Shown here piece by piece: positions 44,549-53,193 of a stretch of DNA of 55,830 nucleotides (within the stretch, counting starts at the first letter, position 1; each line of letters begins with the position of its first letter). The notes below the pieces were generated by a model. The model was not told where the DNA came from. It was given only the letters and a program-made list of their open reading frames with translations, and made no database searches. The stretch spans positions 1 through 55,830 of the forward strand of contig CANHZI010000003.1 in NCBI GenBank assembly GCA_947464955.1, given 5' to 3'. Made by a program: the position numbers and the translations under genes. The DNA is from Oxalobacteraceae bacterium (lineage in GTDB: Bacteria; Pseudomonadota; Gammaproteobacteria; Burkholderiales; Burkholderiaceae_D).

Positions 44549-46144
44549 ATGCAACTAGATCAGCTCCAACTCGATTTGCGACCACGTACCAACGCTCAAG
44601 CCCTAGACTTGGGTTTTGCCTTGCTGCGTGCTAATGCGACTAGTGTTTATACAGTGTGGCTCATGCTGTGGCTGCCGCTAGTCGGGATCTGCACACTATT
44701 AGCCTTTAGCGTGCCTGCGCTTGGCTTCTGGGTTGGTGGATGGTGGTTAATGTTGGCATGGTTAGTCCGTCCGTGGTTAGAACGAGCGCCCCTTTATATG
44801 CTGGCGCGCCAAGTGTTTGGTGAGCAAGTCACTTGGCAAGAAACATTACGCGCTTGGCCCAAACAACTCGGCGGCGGCTTTGTGCGTCTATTCTTTTTGC
44901 GCCCATTCGCCGCGGGTCGAGGTCTTTATCAAGCCATTTGGCAGCTCGAGGGCGCGCGCAAAAAAGGCGCTCGCTATCGCATACGTGTCATCGGCAAACA
45001 TACTGCGGGATCCGCCAATTGGTTTGGTGTTGCATGCGCCCATTTTGAAGGGATTATTCAAATCGGATTTTTTGCTTTGATCGGCCTGTTCTATAGCGAC
45101 GCCGATGCGATGAATCCTTTTTCTTTGTTTGTCGACGCTGGAACTGAACCGAGCACTGCAATTATTGCTTGCTCCATCATTGCATTCGCAGTCAGTGGCG
45201 CCATCATCGGTCCTATCTATGTTGCCTGTTGTTTCACGCTCTATCTTAATCGCCGTGCCACCTTGGAAGCCTGGGACTTAGAAATCGCCTTACGACAAAT
45301 GAAACCTGTGGTAGAAAAACAATCGGGAATCACCAGCAGAATTGCAAGCTTGTTTATCCTTGTGCTGATCTCAAGCCAATTTATTTTTTCCAATTCAGCC
45401 TTCGCGCAAAAAGCTTCACCAACCCAGTTGAACAAGCCGATTTGCGAAAAAGAAAAGCTGGTCTTTGACAATACGCCGCAACGCGCTGACACGACCGACC
45501 CTGCGCTAAAACAAACCCGACAAGACATTGATAGGATTTACCAAGACAGTGATTTCCAGTTCTATGAGTGCAAAGAAAACTGGGGGCCTAAATTTGAAAA
45601 GAAAAACAAAAAAGAAAAAATAGACGCTGACACTGAAGCAATGATTCGGCGCATCGCATTGACATTGAAGTATCTGTTTATTGCGATTACGCTTGCTTTC
45701 GTCATTTGGTTAATTAGCCGCTATCGCGGCCAATTTTTCAACTTCGACAGATCGACCAAGATGCGCGCAGCCACTGAAGTTGGCGGCCTCGATATTCGGC
45801 CTGAAACGCTACCGGAAGACGTAGCGAGCTCAGCTTTGGCGCTTTGGCAGCGGGGCGAGCAGCGCGCGGCCATCGGCTTATTGTACCGAGCAAGCTTGGC
45901 ACGTATGGTGGAACACCACCAACTGAATATCAATCAAGGTGCGACGGAAAATGATTGCCTCGAAAATGCGCGAGGCGCACTGAGCCAAGGACAGTTTTCT
46001 AGTATGGTGTTTGTTACGCTTGAGATCTGCACCAATATTTGGTTAAGAGCAGCGTACGCCAATCAATACCCAGAGGATATTGAAGCACTCTGCCAACAAT
46101 GGCGATCCACTTTTGACCGCGTGCAAGAGGAGGGCTTGAAATGA
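44549..46144 (+). CDS. Membrane protein with DUF4129-like C-terminal domain
   Basis: The 531-aa protein has several membrane helices in its first 240 residues, a further hydrophobic segment near 270-285 (LFILVLISSQFIFSNSAFAQ, signal-like), a charged extracytoplasmic stretch, one more helix near 370-390 (LFIAITLAFVIWLISRY), and a C-terminal helical domain (ALALWQRGEQRAAIGLLYRA, LEICTNIWLRAAYANQYPED) of the DUF4129 type. It overlaps the next gene by 4 bases. Function is unknown; the family accompanies MoxR and DUF58 genes. Confidence 0.78.
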   Translation: MQLDQLQLDLRPRTNAQALDLGFALLRANATSVYTVWLMLWLPLVGICTLLAFSVPALGFWVGGWWLMLAWLVRPWLERAPLYMLARQVFGEQVTWQETLRAWPKQLGGGFVRLFFLRPFAAGRGLYQAIWQLEGARKKGARYRIRVIGKHTAGSANWFGVACAHFEGIIQIGFFALIGLFYSDADAMNPFSLFVDAGTEPSTAIIACSIIAFAVSGAIIGPIYVACCFTLYLNRRATLEAWDLEIALRQMKPVVEKQSGITSRIASLFILVLISSQFIFSNSAFAQKASPTQLNKPICEKEKLVFDNTPQRADTTDPALKQTRQDIDRIYQDSDFQFYECKENWGPKFEKKNKKEKIDADTEAMIRRIALTLKYLFIAITLAFVIWLISRYRGQFFNFDRSTKMRAATEVGGLDIRPETLPEDVASSALALWQRGEQRAAIGLLYRASLARMVEHHQLNINQGATENDCLENARGALSQGQFSSMVFVTLEICTNIWLRAAYANQYPEDIEALCQQWRSTFDRVQEEGLK

Positions 46145-47613
46145 CGCAAAGCACTTCAACTACGCCAAAAATGCACCAAGGTGCTACACGCGACATGTTT
46201 ATTTGGGCTGTTGTTATCCTGTTCCTTATCGGCGGCGGCTGGTGGTGGTTACAGAATATGGAAAAATCTTGGATGCCTGAGATTCGCCCCATGGAGCAAT
46301 ATCGTAAACAGCCTATGTTGGCAGCCTCTCGCTTACTTGAGCAACGCGGTTTTCAGATTAACGAAGTAGACGCTCTCAGCTTAGAAGCTATCGATCGTGC
46401 ACCGAACGGTACCCTCATTATTAGTAATAACGACGGCACCATGAGTCGCGAGCAAGCGCAACGTCTATTGAATTGGGTCAGTCGCGGCAATACACTGATC
46501 ACTTTTCCACAAATGCGCGATGTCCTTCCCAAGCTGAAGAAGCCAGAATCTAGCGAGGCGGGAAAGGAAGAACAAAAAGAAGATGAGAAAGAAAACGACG
46601 ATGCAGCGGAAGCTGAAAAGCGCCGGATTACGCCTTACCTGCAGCCACAAACTCGCCGTTATAACGCCAGCATGCAAGATCCGATCTCGGAATATCTCGG
46701 CTTAGCGACCAACTTCTCAAACTCAACGCGGGGTAACACCATCCCTCAAGTGAAGACGGAATCCAATCCGGCATCTTCAGCCGACAGCGCAGCGGCGAAT
46801 GACGACGAAGTCGATGAAGATTACGACGAAGAAGAATCTGCGGAAGCGGCACAGTTATCGGCCTTGGCGCAAAACCAAAATCTGGTGACCTATGTGCCGT
46901 CAAACGAAAGTTTCGTGCAACTGCCCCATGTCAATCGCCCGGTTCAAATTACTCGCTCTAGCATGGGCTTGTATAGCTTTCAAGCTGGTCCAAAAGCGAT
47001 TTACCAGGACGAAGATGCGAGCCAACTTCGACTGTATCAGCATGGCAAAGGAAAAATCATCGCCATGCCGCAGAATATTTTTGTGGGCCATAGCCTGAAA
47101 TGGAATGACAATGCACAATTTTTACTAGACTGCGCGACACTCAATGACAAAGCCAAAGTTTTCACTATCGTCAAGGGATTAAGACTTGCTACTTGGCGCG
47201 AACTCCTGTGGCAAAATTTTTACTACAGCCTGCTCGTGTTAGCCGCCTTAATTTTGCTGTGGTCGTGGCGTGGGATCCGACGTTTTGGTCTTCTTTTACC
47301 AGAAATGGAACTAGAGCGACGTGCATTGTCTGAGCACATTGATGCAAGCGCACGTTGGGCATGGACCACAGCCGAGGGTCGCCAACAGCTGATCGAAGCA
47401 GCACGCAAGGCTTGCTATGAAACCCTGCGTCGACGCGCGCCCGAGCTACTAAGACTCTCTGAGCAGGAAATGCTTCAAGCCATTGCCAACCACACCGCGA
47501 TGAATCTAGCCGACTTAAGTCAAGCCTGGCAGGGAAATGCTGCCAGCACGCCGATTCAATTTACGCGACAAATTCAACTACTTCAACAATTGAGGGCGCA
47601 CTATGAGCGTTAA
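46141..47613 (+). CDS. DUF4350 domain-containing membrane protein
   Basis: The 490-aa protein has an N-terminal membrane helix (MFIWAVVILFLIGGGWWWL), an extracytoplasmic part that begins as DUF4350 (QYRKQPMLAASRLLEQRGFQ, GTLIISNNDGTMSREQAQRL), then two strongly acidic inserts (about 139-160 and 221-238), and a C-terminal membrane helix (about 358-378) with a cytoplasmic tail. It shares 11 bases with the moxR gene. The family lies in MoxR operons and its biochemical role is unknown. Confidence 0.82.
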   Translation: MTQSTSTTPKMHQGATRDMFIWAVVILFLIGGGWWWLQNMEKSWMPEIRPMEQYRKQPMLAASRLLEQRGFQINEVDALSLEAIDRAPNGTLIISNNDGTMSREQAQRLLNWVSRGNTLITFPQMRDVLPKLKKPESSEAGKEEQKEDEKENDDAAEAEKRRITPYLQPQTRRYNASMQDPISEYLGLATNFSNSTRGNTIPQVKTESNPASSADSAAANDDEVDEDYDEEESAEAAQLSALAQNQNLVTYVPSNESFVQLPHVNRPVQITRSSMGLYSFQAGPKAIYQDEDASQLRLYQHGKGKIIAMPQNIFVGHSLKWNDNAQFLLDCATLNDKAKVFTIVKGLRLATWRELLWQNFYYSLLVLAALILLWSWRGIRRFGLLLPEMELERRALSEHIDASARWAWTTAEGRQQLIEAARKACYETLRRRAPELLRLSEQEMLQAIANHTAMNLADLSQAWQGNAASTPIQFTRQIQLLQQLRAHYER

Positions 47614-48664
47614 TACACCCGAAACTGAGCCATCCAACACGATGCCTGCCAATCAAACAACTCCCGAAGTTGCTGCAGTGAGCACTGCTTCTGGCATTAG
47701 TCCAGAACGCCATCAACAAGCAGTTGAGATCGTTGGTCGTATGCGTGAAGAAATTCAACGCGCCATCATCGGCCAAAAGCCTGTGGTTAACCAAGTCCTC
47801 GCTTGTTGCTTGGCGGGTGGACATATCTTGCTGGAAGGCGTACCGGGGCTCGGCAAGACCTTATTGGTTAAAGCACTAGCAAAAACGTTTGCAGGGAGTG
47901 CCTCGCGGATTCAGTTTACGCCGGATTTAATGCCAGCCGATGTCATGGGCCATGCCATTTACGACATCAAAAATCAAACGTTTAGCGTGCGTAAAGGTCC
48001 GGTGTTTACGAATCTCTTATTGGCAGATGAAATTAATCGTGCTCCTGCCAAAACCCAGTCGGCCTTACTCGAAGTCATGCAAGAGCGCCAAGTAACGATT
48101 GAAAATGAATCGCATGCACTTGATGCGCCATTCATGGTACTGGCAACGCAAAACCCGCTGGAAAACGAAGGGACTTATCCTCTACCAGAAGCGCAGCTCG
48201 ACCGTTTCTTGATTAAGGCCTGCATTGATTATCCTAGTGCAGAAGAAGAATTGGCGATGTTGAATATGGTCACGCACAAGCGCATTGGCGATGGCTTAGA
48301 AGTCAAGCAAGTCAACACCATCATCAAGCCAGAGACCATCATCGCGCTGCAGCAGTTGGTGTCGCAGATTCATGTCGACGATGCGGTCGCCGACTACGCA
48401 GTGCGTATTGTGCGAGCCACACGCGATTGCCCAGGCATCGCTGTCGGTGCCGGCCCACGCGGTAGTATCGCTTTAGTCCGAATCGCTCGTGCCTTTGCGC
48501 TGATGAACAAACGTGACTTCGTGACGCCCGCCGATATTAAAGCAGCTAGTCTCCCTGTATTACGCCATCGCGTTGCGCTTTCACCAGAAAGTGAGCTTGA
48601 TGGTCTGAGTAGCGACACGATTTTGTCCAATATGATCGAACAGATCGCCGCACCACGCGCTTAA
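47603..48664 (+). CDS. MoxR-family AAA+ ATPase
   Basis: The 353-aa ATPase has Walker A LEGVPGLGKTLLVKALA (about 75-91), Walker B LLLADEINRAPAKTQSALLE, sensor 1 MVLATQNPLENEGTYPLPEA and the sensor 2 region. MoxR proteins act as chaperones that mature or activate partner complexes, often together with VWA/DUF58 proteins, and DUF58 is the next gene. The N-terminal 40 residues are low-complexity. The gene overlaps its upstream neighbour. Confidence 0.94.
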   Translation: MSVNTPETEPSNTMPANQTTPEVAAVSTASGISPERHQQAVEIVGRMREEIQRAIIGQKPVVNQVLACCLAGGHILLEGVPGLGKTLLVKALAKTFAGSASRIQFTPDLMPADVMGHAIYDIKNQTFSVRKGPVFTNLLLADEINRAPAKTQSALLEVMQERQVTIENESHALDAPFMVLATQNPLENEGTYPLPEAQLDRFLIKACIDYPSAEEELAMLNMVTHKRIGDGLEVKQVNTIIKPETIIALQQLVSQIHVDDAVADYAVRIVRATRDCPGIAVGAGPRGSIALVRIARAFALMNKRDFVTPADIKAASLPVLRHRVALSPESELDGLSSDTILSNMIEQIAAPRA

Positions 48665-48673
48665 GGACGCACA

Positions 48674-49978
48674 ATGATTCCAAGCCGTCGCTTGTTGCTG
48701 TTGATCGCCGTCCTGATCTTGCCAGCATTTTTATTGTTTTTCATGCCGCTCTTATTTTGGCCATTGAGCGGTGCGTTAGCATTATTGCTGGTGCTCAGTA
48801 TGTTTGAAATGTGGAGCTTGCGCCGTGCGCCGGCGCTCCGTATCGAACGACAAATGCAAGGTGTATGGCCTGTCGATTTATGGAACAGCGTCAACTTAAC
48901 ACTTCATAATCAATCAGCCCAAACGATACGCTGCGAAGTACTAGATGCTTATCCACATCGTTGGCAATGCAAAGGCTTACCGCACCAAACCGAGATAGAG
49001 CCATCAAGTTTCAAGCGCATTGAATATCAGCTTTGCCCAGACCAACGCGGCGATGCTCAATTTAGTGCGCCCTTCATCCGTATTAAATCTCGCTTAGGTT
49101 TATGGGAGCGCACCTTCCGTATCGGCCCAACACAAGGGGTCAAAGTATTTCCCGATTTCTCTAAACTCATGGGCAACACCTTGCTGGCCACGGATAGGCG
49201 CTCACCGACCGCAGGGAACCTCAGAAAACGCCGTCGTGGAGAAGGCACAGATTTCCGCCAGTTACGCGACTATCGTCAAGGCGATAGCCAGCGCTCAATC
49301 GATTGGAAAGCAACTGCTCGCTACCAAAAACCTATCACCCGTGAGTATCAAGAGGAGCGTGATCAGCAAGTCATTTTTCTGCTCGACACAGGTCGTCGCA
49401 TGCTTTCAAAGGATGGCAATACCAGCCACTTCGACCATGCATTGAATGCGATTTTGACTCTCAGCTTTATCGCGCAAAAGCAGGGCGATGCGGTCGGCTT
49501 GATGACTTTTGGTAGCTCACAGCGTTGGCTAGCACCGCACAAAGGTCGCGCAGGTTTGGATCGCATTTTGGCTGGTATCTATGATTTGCAAGCCGATGAA
49601 ACCGCACCTGATTTCAGTTTAGCCGCCAGTGCGCTGATGCGTCGCCTCAACAAGCGCGCCTTCATCGTACTCATTACGAATTTACGCGATGAAGATGACG
49701 AAGCCATGCGCAGCGCCTGTGACTTACTATCGACTAAGCACTTAGTGATGTGCGCCAGCCTCCGCGAAAAGTCACTCGACGCTATTTTGCACCAACCAAT
49801 TCAGCAGCTAAACGATGCTTTGCGTTACAGCGCAGCTTTGCATTATTTGCAGCAACGTGACTACGCTATTAAGCACCTTGGGATACGCGCTGGACAATTG
49901 ATCGACATTATTCCTGAGAATCTCAGCAACGCCCTCGTCAATCGCTATCTGGATATCAAAGAAAGCGGCGCACTTTAA
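48674..49978 (+). CDS. DUF58 domain-containing protein (VWA-like)
   Basis: The 434-aa protein has two N-terminal membrane helices (LLLLIAVLILPAFLLFFMPL, LSGALALLLVLSMFEMW), a beta-rich region, the DUF58 signature FRQLRDYRQGDSQRSIDWKA, and a von Willebrand A-like part with QVIFLLDTGRRM and a terminal helix. It is the last gene of the operon, 9 bases after moxR. DUF58-MoxR pairs are widespread; the target complex is not known here. Confidence 0.92.
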   Translation: MIPSRRLLLLIAVLILPAFLLFFMPLLFWPLSGALALLLVLSMFEMWSLRRAPALRIERQMQGVWPVDLWNSVNLTLHNQSAQTIRCEVLDAYPHRWQCKGLPHQTEIEPSSFKRIEYQLCPDQRGDAQFSAPFIRIKSRLGLWERTFRIGPTQGVKVFPDFSKLMGNTLLATDRRSPTAGNLRKRRRGEGTDFRQLRDYRQGDSQRSIDWKATARYQKPITREYQEERDQQVIFLLDTGRRMLSKDGNTSHFDHALNAILTLSFIAQKQGDAVGLMTFGSSQRWLAPHKGRAGLDRILAGIYDLQADETAPDFSLAASALMRRLNKRAFIVLITNLRDEDDEAMRSACDLLSTKHLVMCASLREKSLDAILHQPIQQLNDALRYSAALHYLQQRDYAIKHLGIRAGQLIDIIPENLSNALVNRYLDIKESGAL

Positions 49979-49996
49979 TCTCTAATCTCGAATCGA

Positions 49997-51826
49997 CTAC
50001 TTCGCAAAGCGACGGGGCTTAAACCAACGAATCAAGAGCCATGCCACTAATGAGAGCAGCCCCAAACCCAATGCAACAATACTGACAGCGTTCGCGGTTT
50101 TCTGTGATGGTGGCATCGCAAAATCAAAATTTTGATAGCGCACAAACTGCTGCGCTTGCGCCTCTTGTTCCAGCGTAAACTGGTCGCCCGCCTGACACTG
50201 ATTCTCATTCGGATATACATAACAAGCTGGATTTTTCAGGTTCAACTTGCCATCCGCGCGATGGCTTACCGGTCCGATACTTAATCCCTGTGCTGAAAAT
50301 TTCTCCAACTTGTAGCCGAAGATAGGGTTATAGCAGGCGAGTTGTGAAACGCCCGCGATCAATGTGTCGTTGAGACTTAAGGGAATATTCAAACCTGGAA
50401 TTTGCAGGTTGGCACTCACACCTAGATTGGTGATTTGTGGTTGAATCAAATCGTGTTTAAGATATTGGTCAGCCACCATCACCGGTACCATACTATAGCT
50501 TTGTGAAGCATAGTATTCCCTCGATTCTTGTTGCATCTGCCACGTGCTGACACCAACCAGGAACAAGAAAATAACGACACCTGAACGTCGCTCTTGAAAT
50601 TGATCTTGTATCAGTCCCGCCAAGACCGCAATTAAGGGAATCAATACGATCATCCACCGCAACGGTGTACTCGTATTATTGATAATGGGGATGGCTTTTA
50701 ACACTTCATTCCAAGCAGGGCTCCAATAATTCAGGGCCAAAGGAAGCATCACGCCAAGAATTAACAGTAGTAGTAAACAAAGGTTTCTTGATGTGGACAA
50801 CGCATCACGGCATGCCCGCCACTGCTTGCTCAAAAGGTAGAGCCCGCCCACACTTAAAAACACAATTAGCAAGCTTGAGAAGTTATACGCCCACTCGTGC
50901 GGAGCAAGTTCCCATTGCAGGTTACGCATATGCGGCATACCCAAGTGATAGGCGGTTTGCGATGGCAAAAACAGAGCGGAAAGGACAACCGTTAACTCTT
51001 CCCAAATTCCAGCTGCGCCCGGCAAAGAGTAGAACGATCTCGGAAATTGAGACAAAAACGCGAGTCCCGCCCATATTTTCGAGGCGGCCAAAGCGGCTCC
51101 AAACAAAGCTGCAATCACTGAGCGCTGCAAGAAGTTTGCAACGGAGGCACCACGTAACATCGCTATTATGGCGACTAGCCCTACCGCCAGCCCTCCAGCA
51201 AACACCAGAGTACCAAAGCCCGAATGAACCCAGTAGGCGAGTAATGCACCGGCAATAATTGAGGCAACAAAGGCATTCCATCTTGAGCGCAATGGCACAA
51301 GCAACAATAATGCGATCCAAGGTATAAACGCAAAACCGTGATACGTGACATGGCCTACGATAATGCGATGAGGTAAGAATCCGTTCAACATCAATAGTGC
51401 GCCCACCAAGAGCGCGGTGTTGCGGTGGCTCCCGAACACATAGCGCATCAAGAGATAGCCGCCCCAAAACAAGAGGCTAGCACTCATGACCAAAGTTGCG
51501 ATGACCGTATCGAGGGGACTCAAGATGAAGACCAGGAATTGCGGTATCGAATAAAAGGTGGATTGAGGATCAGGGAAGAAGGGTTGTCCAGCGCAAAATG
51601 AAGGCGTAAACCAAGGTATCGCTAAGCCATTCTTACGAAACCAAATCTCACCATCAAGCCATGCAGGGAATAAATAGGCAAAATCATGGCCGATGGCACC
51701 CGAGCTCAAGGGTAAGAAAGCTAGGTACACGCTAAGATAAACTACCATCAAGCCAAGAAACAAAGCCCAACACAACGCGGTCGAATAACGAGAAGGGTAT
51801 TTTTGAAAGAAGACTGCGTTGTTCAT
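49997..51826 (-). CDS. Large polytopic membrane protein, possible GT-C type glycosyltransferase
   Basis: The 609-aa protein has about 12 membrane helices from residue 17 to 400, with a first extracytoplasmic loop holding SGAIGHDFAYLFPAWLDGEI and WFTPSFCAGQPFFPDPQSTF, then a soluble region (about 420-570) and a final helix (VSIVALGLGLLSLVAWLLIR). An acidic residue in the first loop and this architecture resemble GT-C transferases and YfhO-like proteins that use lipid-linked sugars. It is last in a tight operon with GtrA and a GtrB-like domain, which suggests the terminal transferase of a Gtr-type system. No family is firmly identified. Confidence 0.65.
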   Translation of the reverse strand: MNNAVFFQKYPSRYSTALCWALFLGLMVVYLSVYLAFLPLSSGAIGHDFAYLFPAWLDGEIWFRKNGLAIPWFTPSFCAGQPFFPDPQSTFYSIPQFLVFILSPLDTVIATLVMSASLLFWGGYLLMRYVFGSHRNTALLVGALLMLNGFLPHRIIVGHVTYHGFAFIPWIALLLLVPLRSRWNAFVASIIAGALLAYWVHSGFGTLVFAGGLAVGLVAIIAMLRGASVANFLQRSVIAALFGAALAASKIWAGLAFLSQFPRSFYSLPGAAGIWEELTVVLSALFLPSQTAYHLGMPHMRNLQWELAPHEWAYNFSSLLIVFLSVGGLYLLSKQWRACRDALSTSRNLCLLLLLILGVMLPLALNYWSPAWNEVLKAIPIINNTSTPLRWMIVLIPLIAVLAGLIQDQFQERRSGVVIFLFLVGVSTWQMQQESREYYASQSYSMVPVMVADQYLKHDLIQPQITNLGVSANLQIPGLNIPLSLNDTLIAGVSQLACYNPIFGYKLEKFSAQGLSIGPVSHRADGKLNLKNPACYVYPNENQCQAGDQFTLEQEAQAQQFVRYQNFDFAMPPSQKTANAVSIVALGLGLLSLVAWLLIRWFKPRRFAK

Positions 51827-51835
51827 ACAATTGCC

Positions 51836-52252
51836 CTATTGGATAAATCGACTAAAAGTAAACTTGGCATGAATAATGTAACTAACGATGACACCGATAA
51901 GCACCACCAATGGCTGTGAAATTAGAGGATTAATATGCAAGGTGTCGACGAACAAGAACAGCCCCGCCATTTGAAAGCCCAACATAAATAAAGAAGACAA
52001 ATTAAATTTGAGGTATTCAATCAGCGCAGACGCTTCACTTTTGAATACAAACCGTCGATACATGAGCCACGATGAGAACACGCTCAAAAAATGTGCGAGG
52101 CAAGCAATCCATTGGTAGTGCAAAAAATCCTTCATCCATAAGTACAGCAGCGTAAAAACCGAGATACCAACACCCGTATTGAATATACCTACCACCACAT
52201 ACAGAATTTTCTGTCTATCAATACCAAATCTGTCGAGAAAGCTAAGAATCAT
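51836..52252 (-). CDS. GtrA-family membrane protein
   Basis: The 138-aa protein has four membrane helices and the GtrA pattern: ILYVVVGIFNTGVGISVFTL near the start, SSWLMYRRFVFKSE in the middle and ISYIIHAKFTFSRF at the end. GtrA proteins are thought to flip polyprenyl-phosphate-linked sugars across the inner membrane. It overlaps the methyltransferase gene by 4 bases and is 9 bases from the large membrane protein gene. Confidence 0.9.
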   Translation of the reverse strand: MILSFLDRFGIDRQKILYVVVGIFNTGVGISVFTLLYLWMKDFLHYQWIACLAHFLSVFSSWLMYRRFVFKSEASALIEYLKFNLSSLFMLGFQMAGLFLFVDTLHINPLISQPLVVLIGVIVSYIIHAKFTFSRFIQ

Positions 52253-53193
52253 GTGCTAGCGGCTTTCTTAGCAAAACCGATCATATTACCTACACGAGCG
52301 CCTAGCATCAGATTGCCTAAGCGGCTACCACTCAGTCGAGGCATTAGCACGGCTTTCATAGATTTAGGCAGAGGAAATAGCTTCATCCAATAACTCAATG
52401 GATAACGATTTGAAATCGAACTGATGTCAATCTCGACGAAACCATTATGACGATAGACGCGTTGCAAGCTCTTTGGCGAAAACAACTGTAAATGCTCGAT
52501 ATCGTAAATCGGCGACTTGTCACCCATCAAACGAGCGAGTGGTGCACGAAAATTATGGGCGACCGTCATGAAGCAGCCGCCAGGCTTGAGTAAAGTATGT
52601 GCCGCTTGAAATAGCTGATTGGGTTGATCCACGTGCTCTAAGGTCTGGAAACAGGTAATCAGATCGAATGAAGATGGCTCAAAATCTTCTGCTCGGAAAA
52701 AATCATTGATCAATCGCGACTGAAGATGCGCAGGAGCACGCTTGACTGGCTCTTTCGAAGGTTCAACTCCTATCACCTCAGCAAAGCCACAGTCGATCAG
52801 TTGCGCAACAAATGCCCCATCGCCAGCGCCTATATCAAGGGCCCGCTGAAGTCCCGATACCTTCGCTAGCCGCTTTCTCAACTCATGCCCATATGTGGCC
52901 GCAGCAAATGAGGATTCATTGCTCGCATCGAAGCTCGCTTCGGTATAACTTTGCTGAAACCACTCATCGACGGGCACGTGGTTGGCAAACACCAAATCAC
53001 ACTCGCGACAGAGCGCAAGATCGAAATGCATGTATTCTGGCAATTTGCGGGAAGCAAAGGCAAAACTATCTAAACTCGTGATATCGACTTTTGCAGGCAT
53101 CCAAACCGTCTGTGGCGTTTGCCCGCAAATCGAGCAACAGCGGTCTCGAAAACGAAGTGGCGCTGACGGTGCAAGATTCGAATGAGCTTTCAT
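52249..53193 (-). CDS. Class I SAM-dependent methyltransferase with N-terminal zinc-ribbon-like cysteines
   Basis: The 314-aa protein starts with two Cys pairs (CCSICGQ near residue 20 and CRECDLVFANH near 62), as in several sugar-modifying methyltransferases. The SAM domain has ALDIGAGDGAFVAQLIDCGF (motif I), EVIGVEPS, FDLITCFQTLEHVDQPNQLF and LKPGGCFMTVAHN. The substrate is unknown; operon partners point to a nucleotide- or lipid-linked sugar. Start and stop overlap both neighbours by 4 bases. Confidence 0.87.
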   Translation of the reverse strand: MKAHSNLAPSAPLRFRDRCCSICGQTPQTVWMPAKVDITSLDSFAFASRKLPEYMHFDLALCRECDLVFANHVPVDEWFQQSYTEASFDASNESSFAAATYGHELRKRLAKVSGLQRALDIGAGDGAFVAQLIDCGFAEVIGVEPSKEPVKRAPAHLQSRLINDFFRAEDFEPSSFDLITCFQTLEHVDQPNQLFQAAHTLLKPGGCFMTVAHNFRAPLARLMGDKSPIYDIEHLQLFSPKSLQRVYRHNGFVEIDISSISNRYPLSYWMKLFPLPKSMKAVLMPRLSGSRLGNLMLGARVGNMIGFAKKAAST

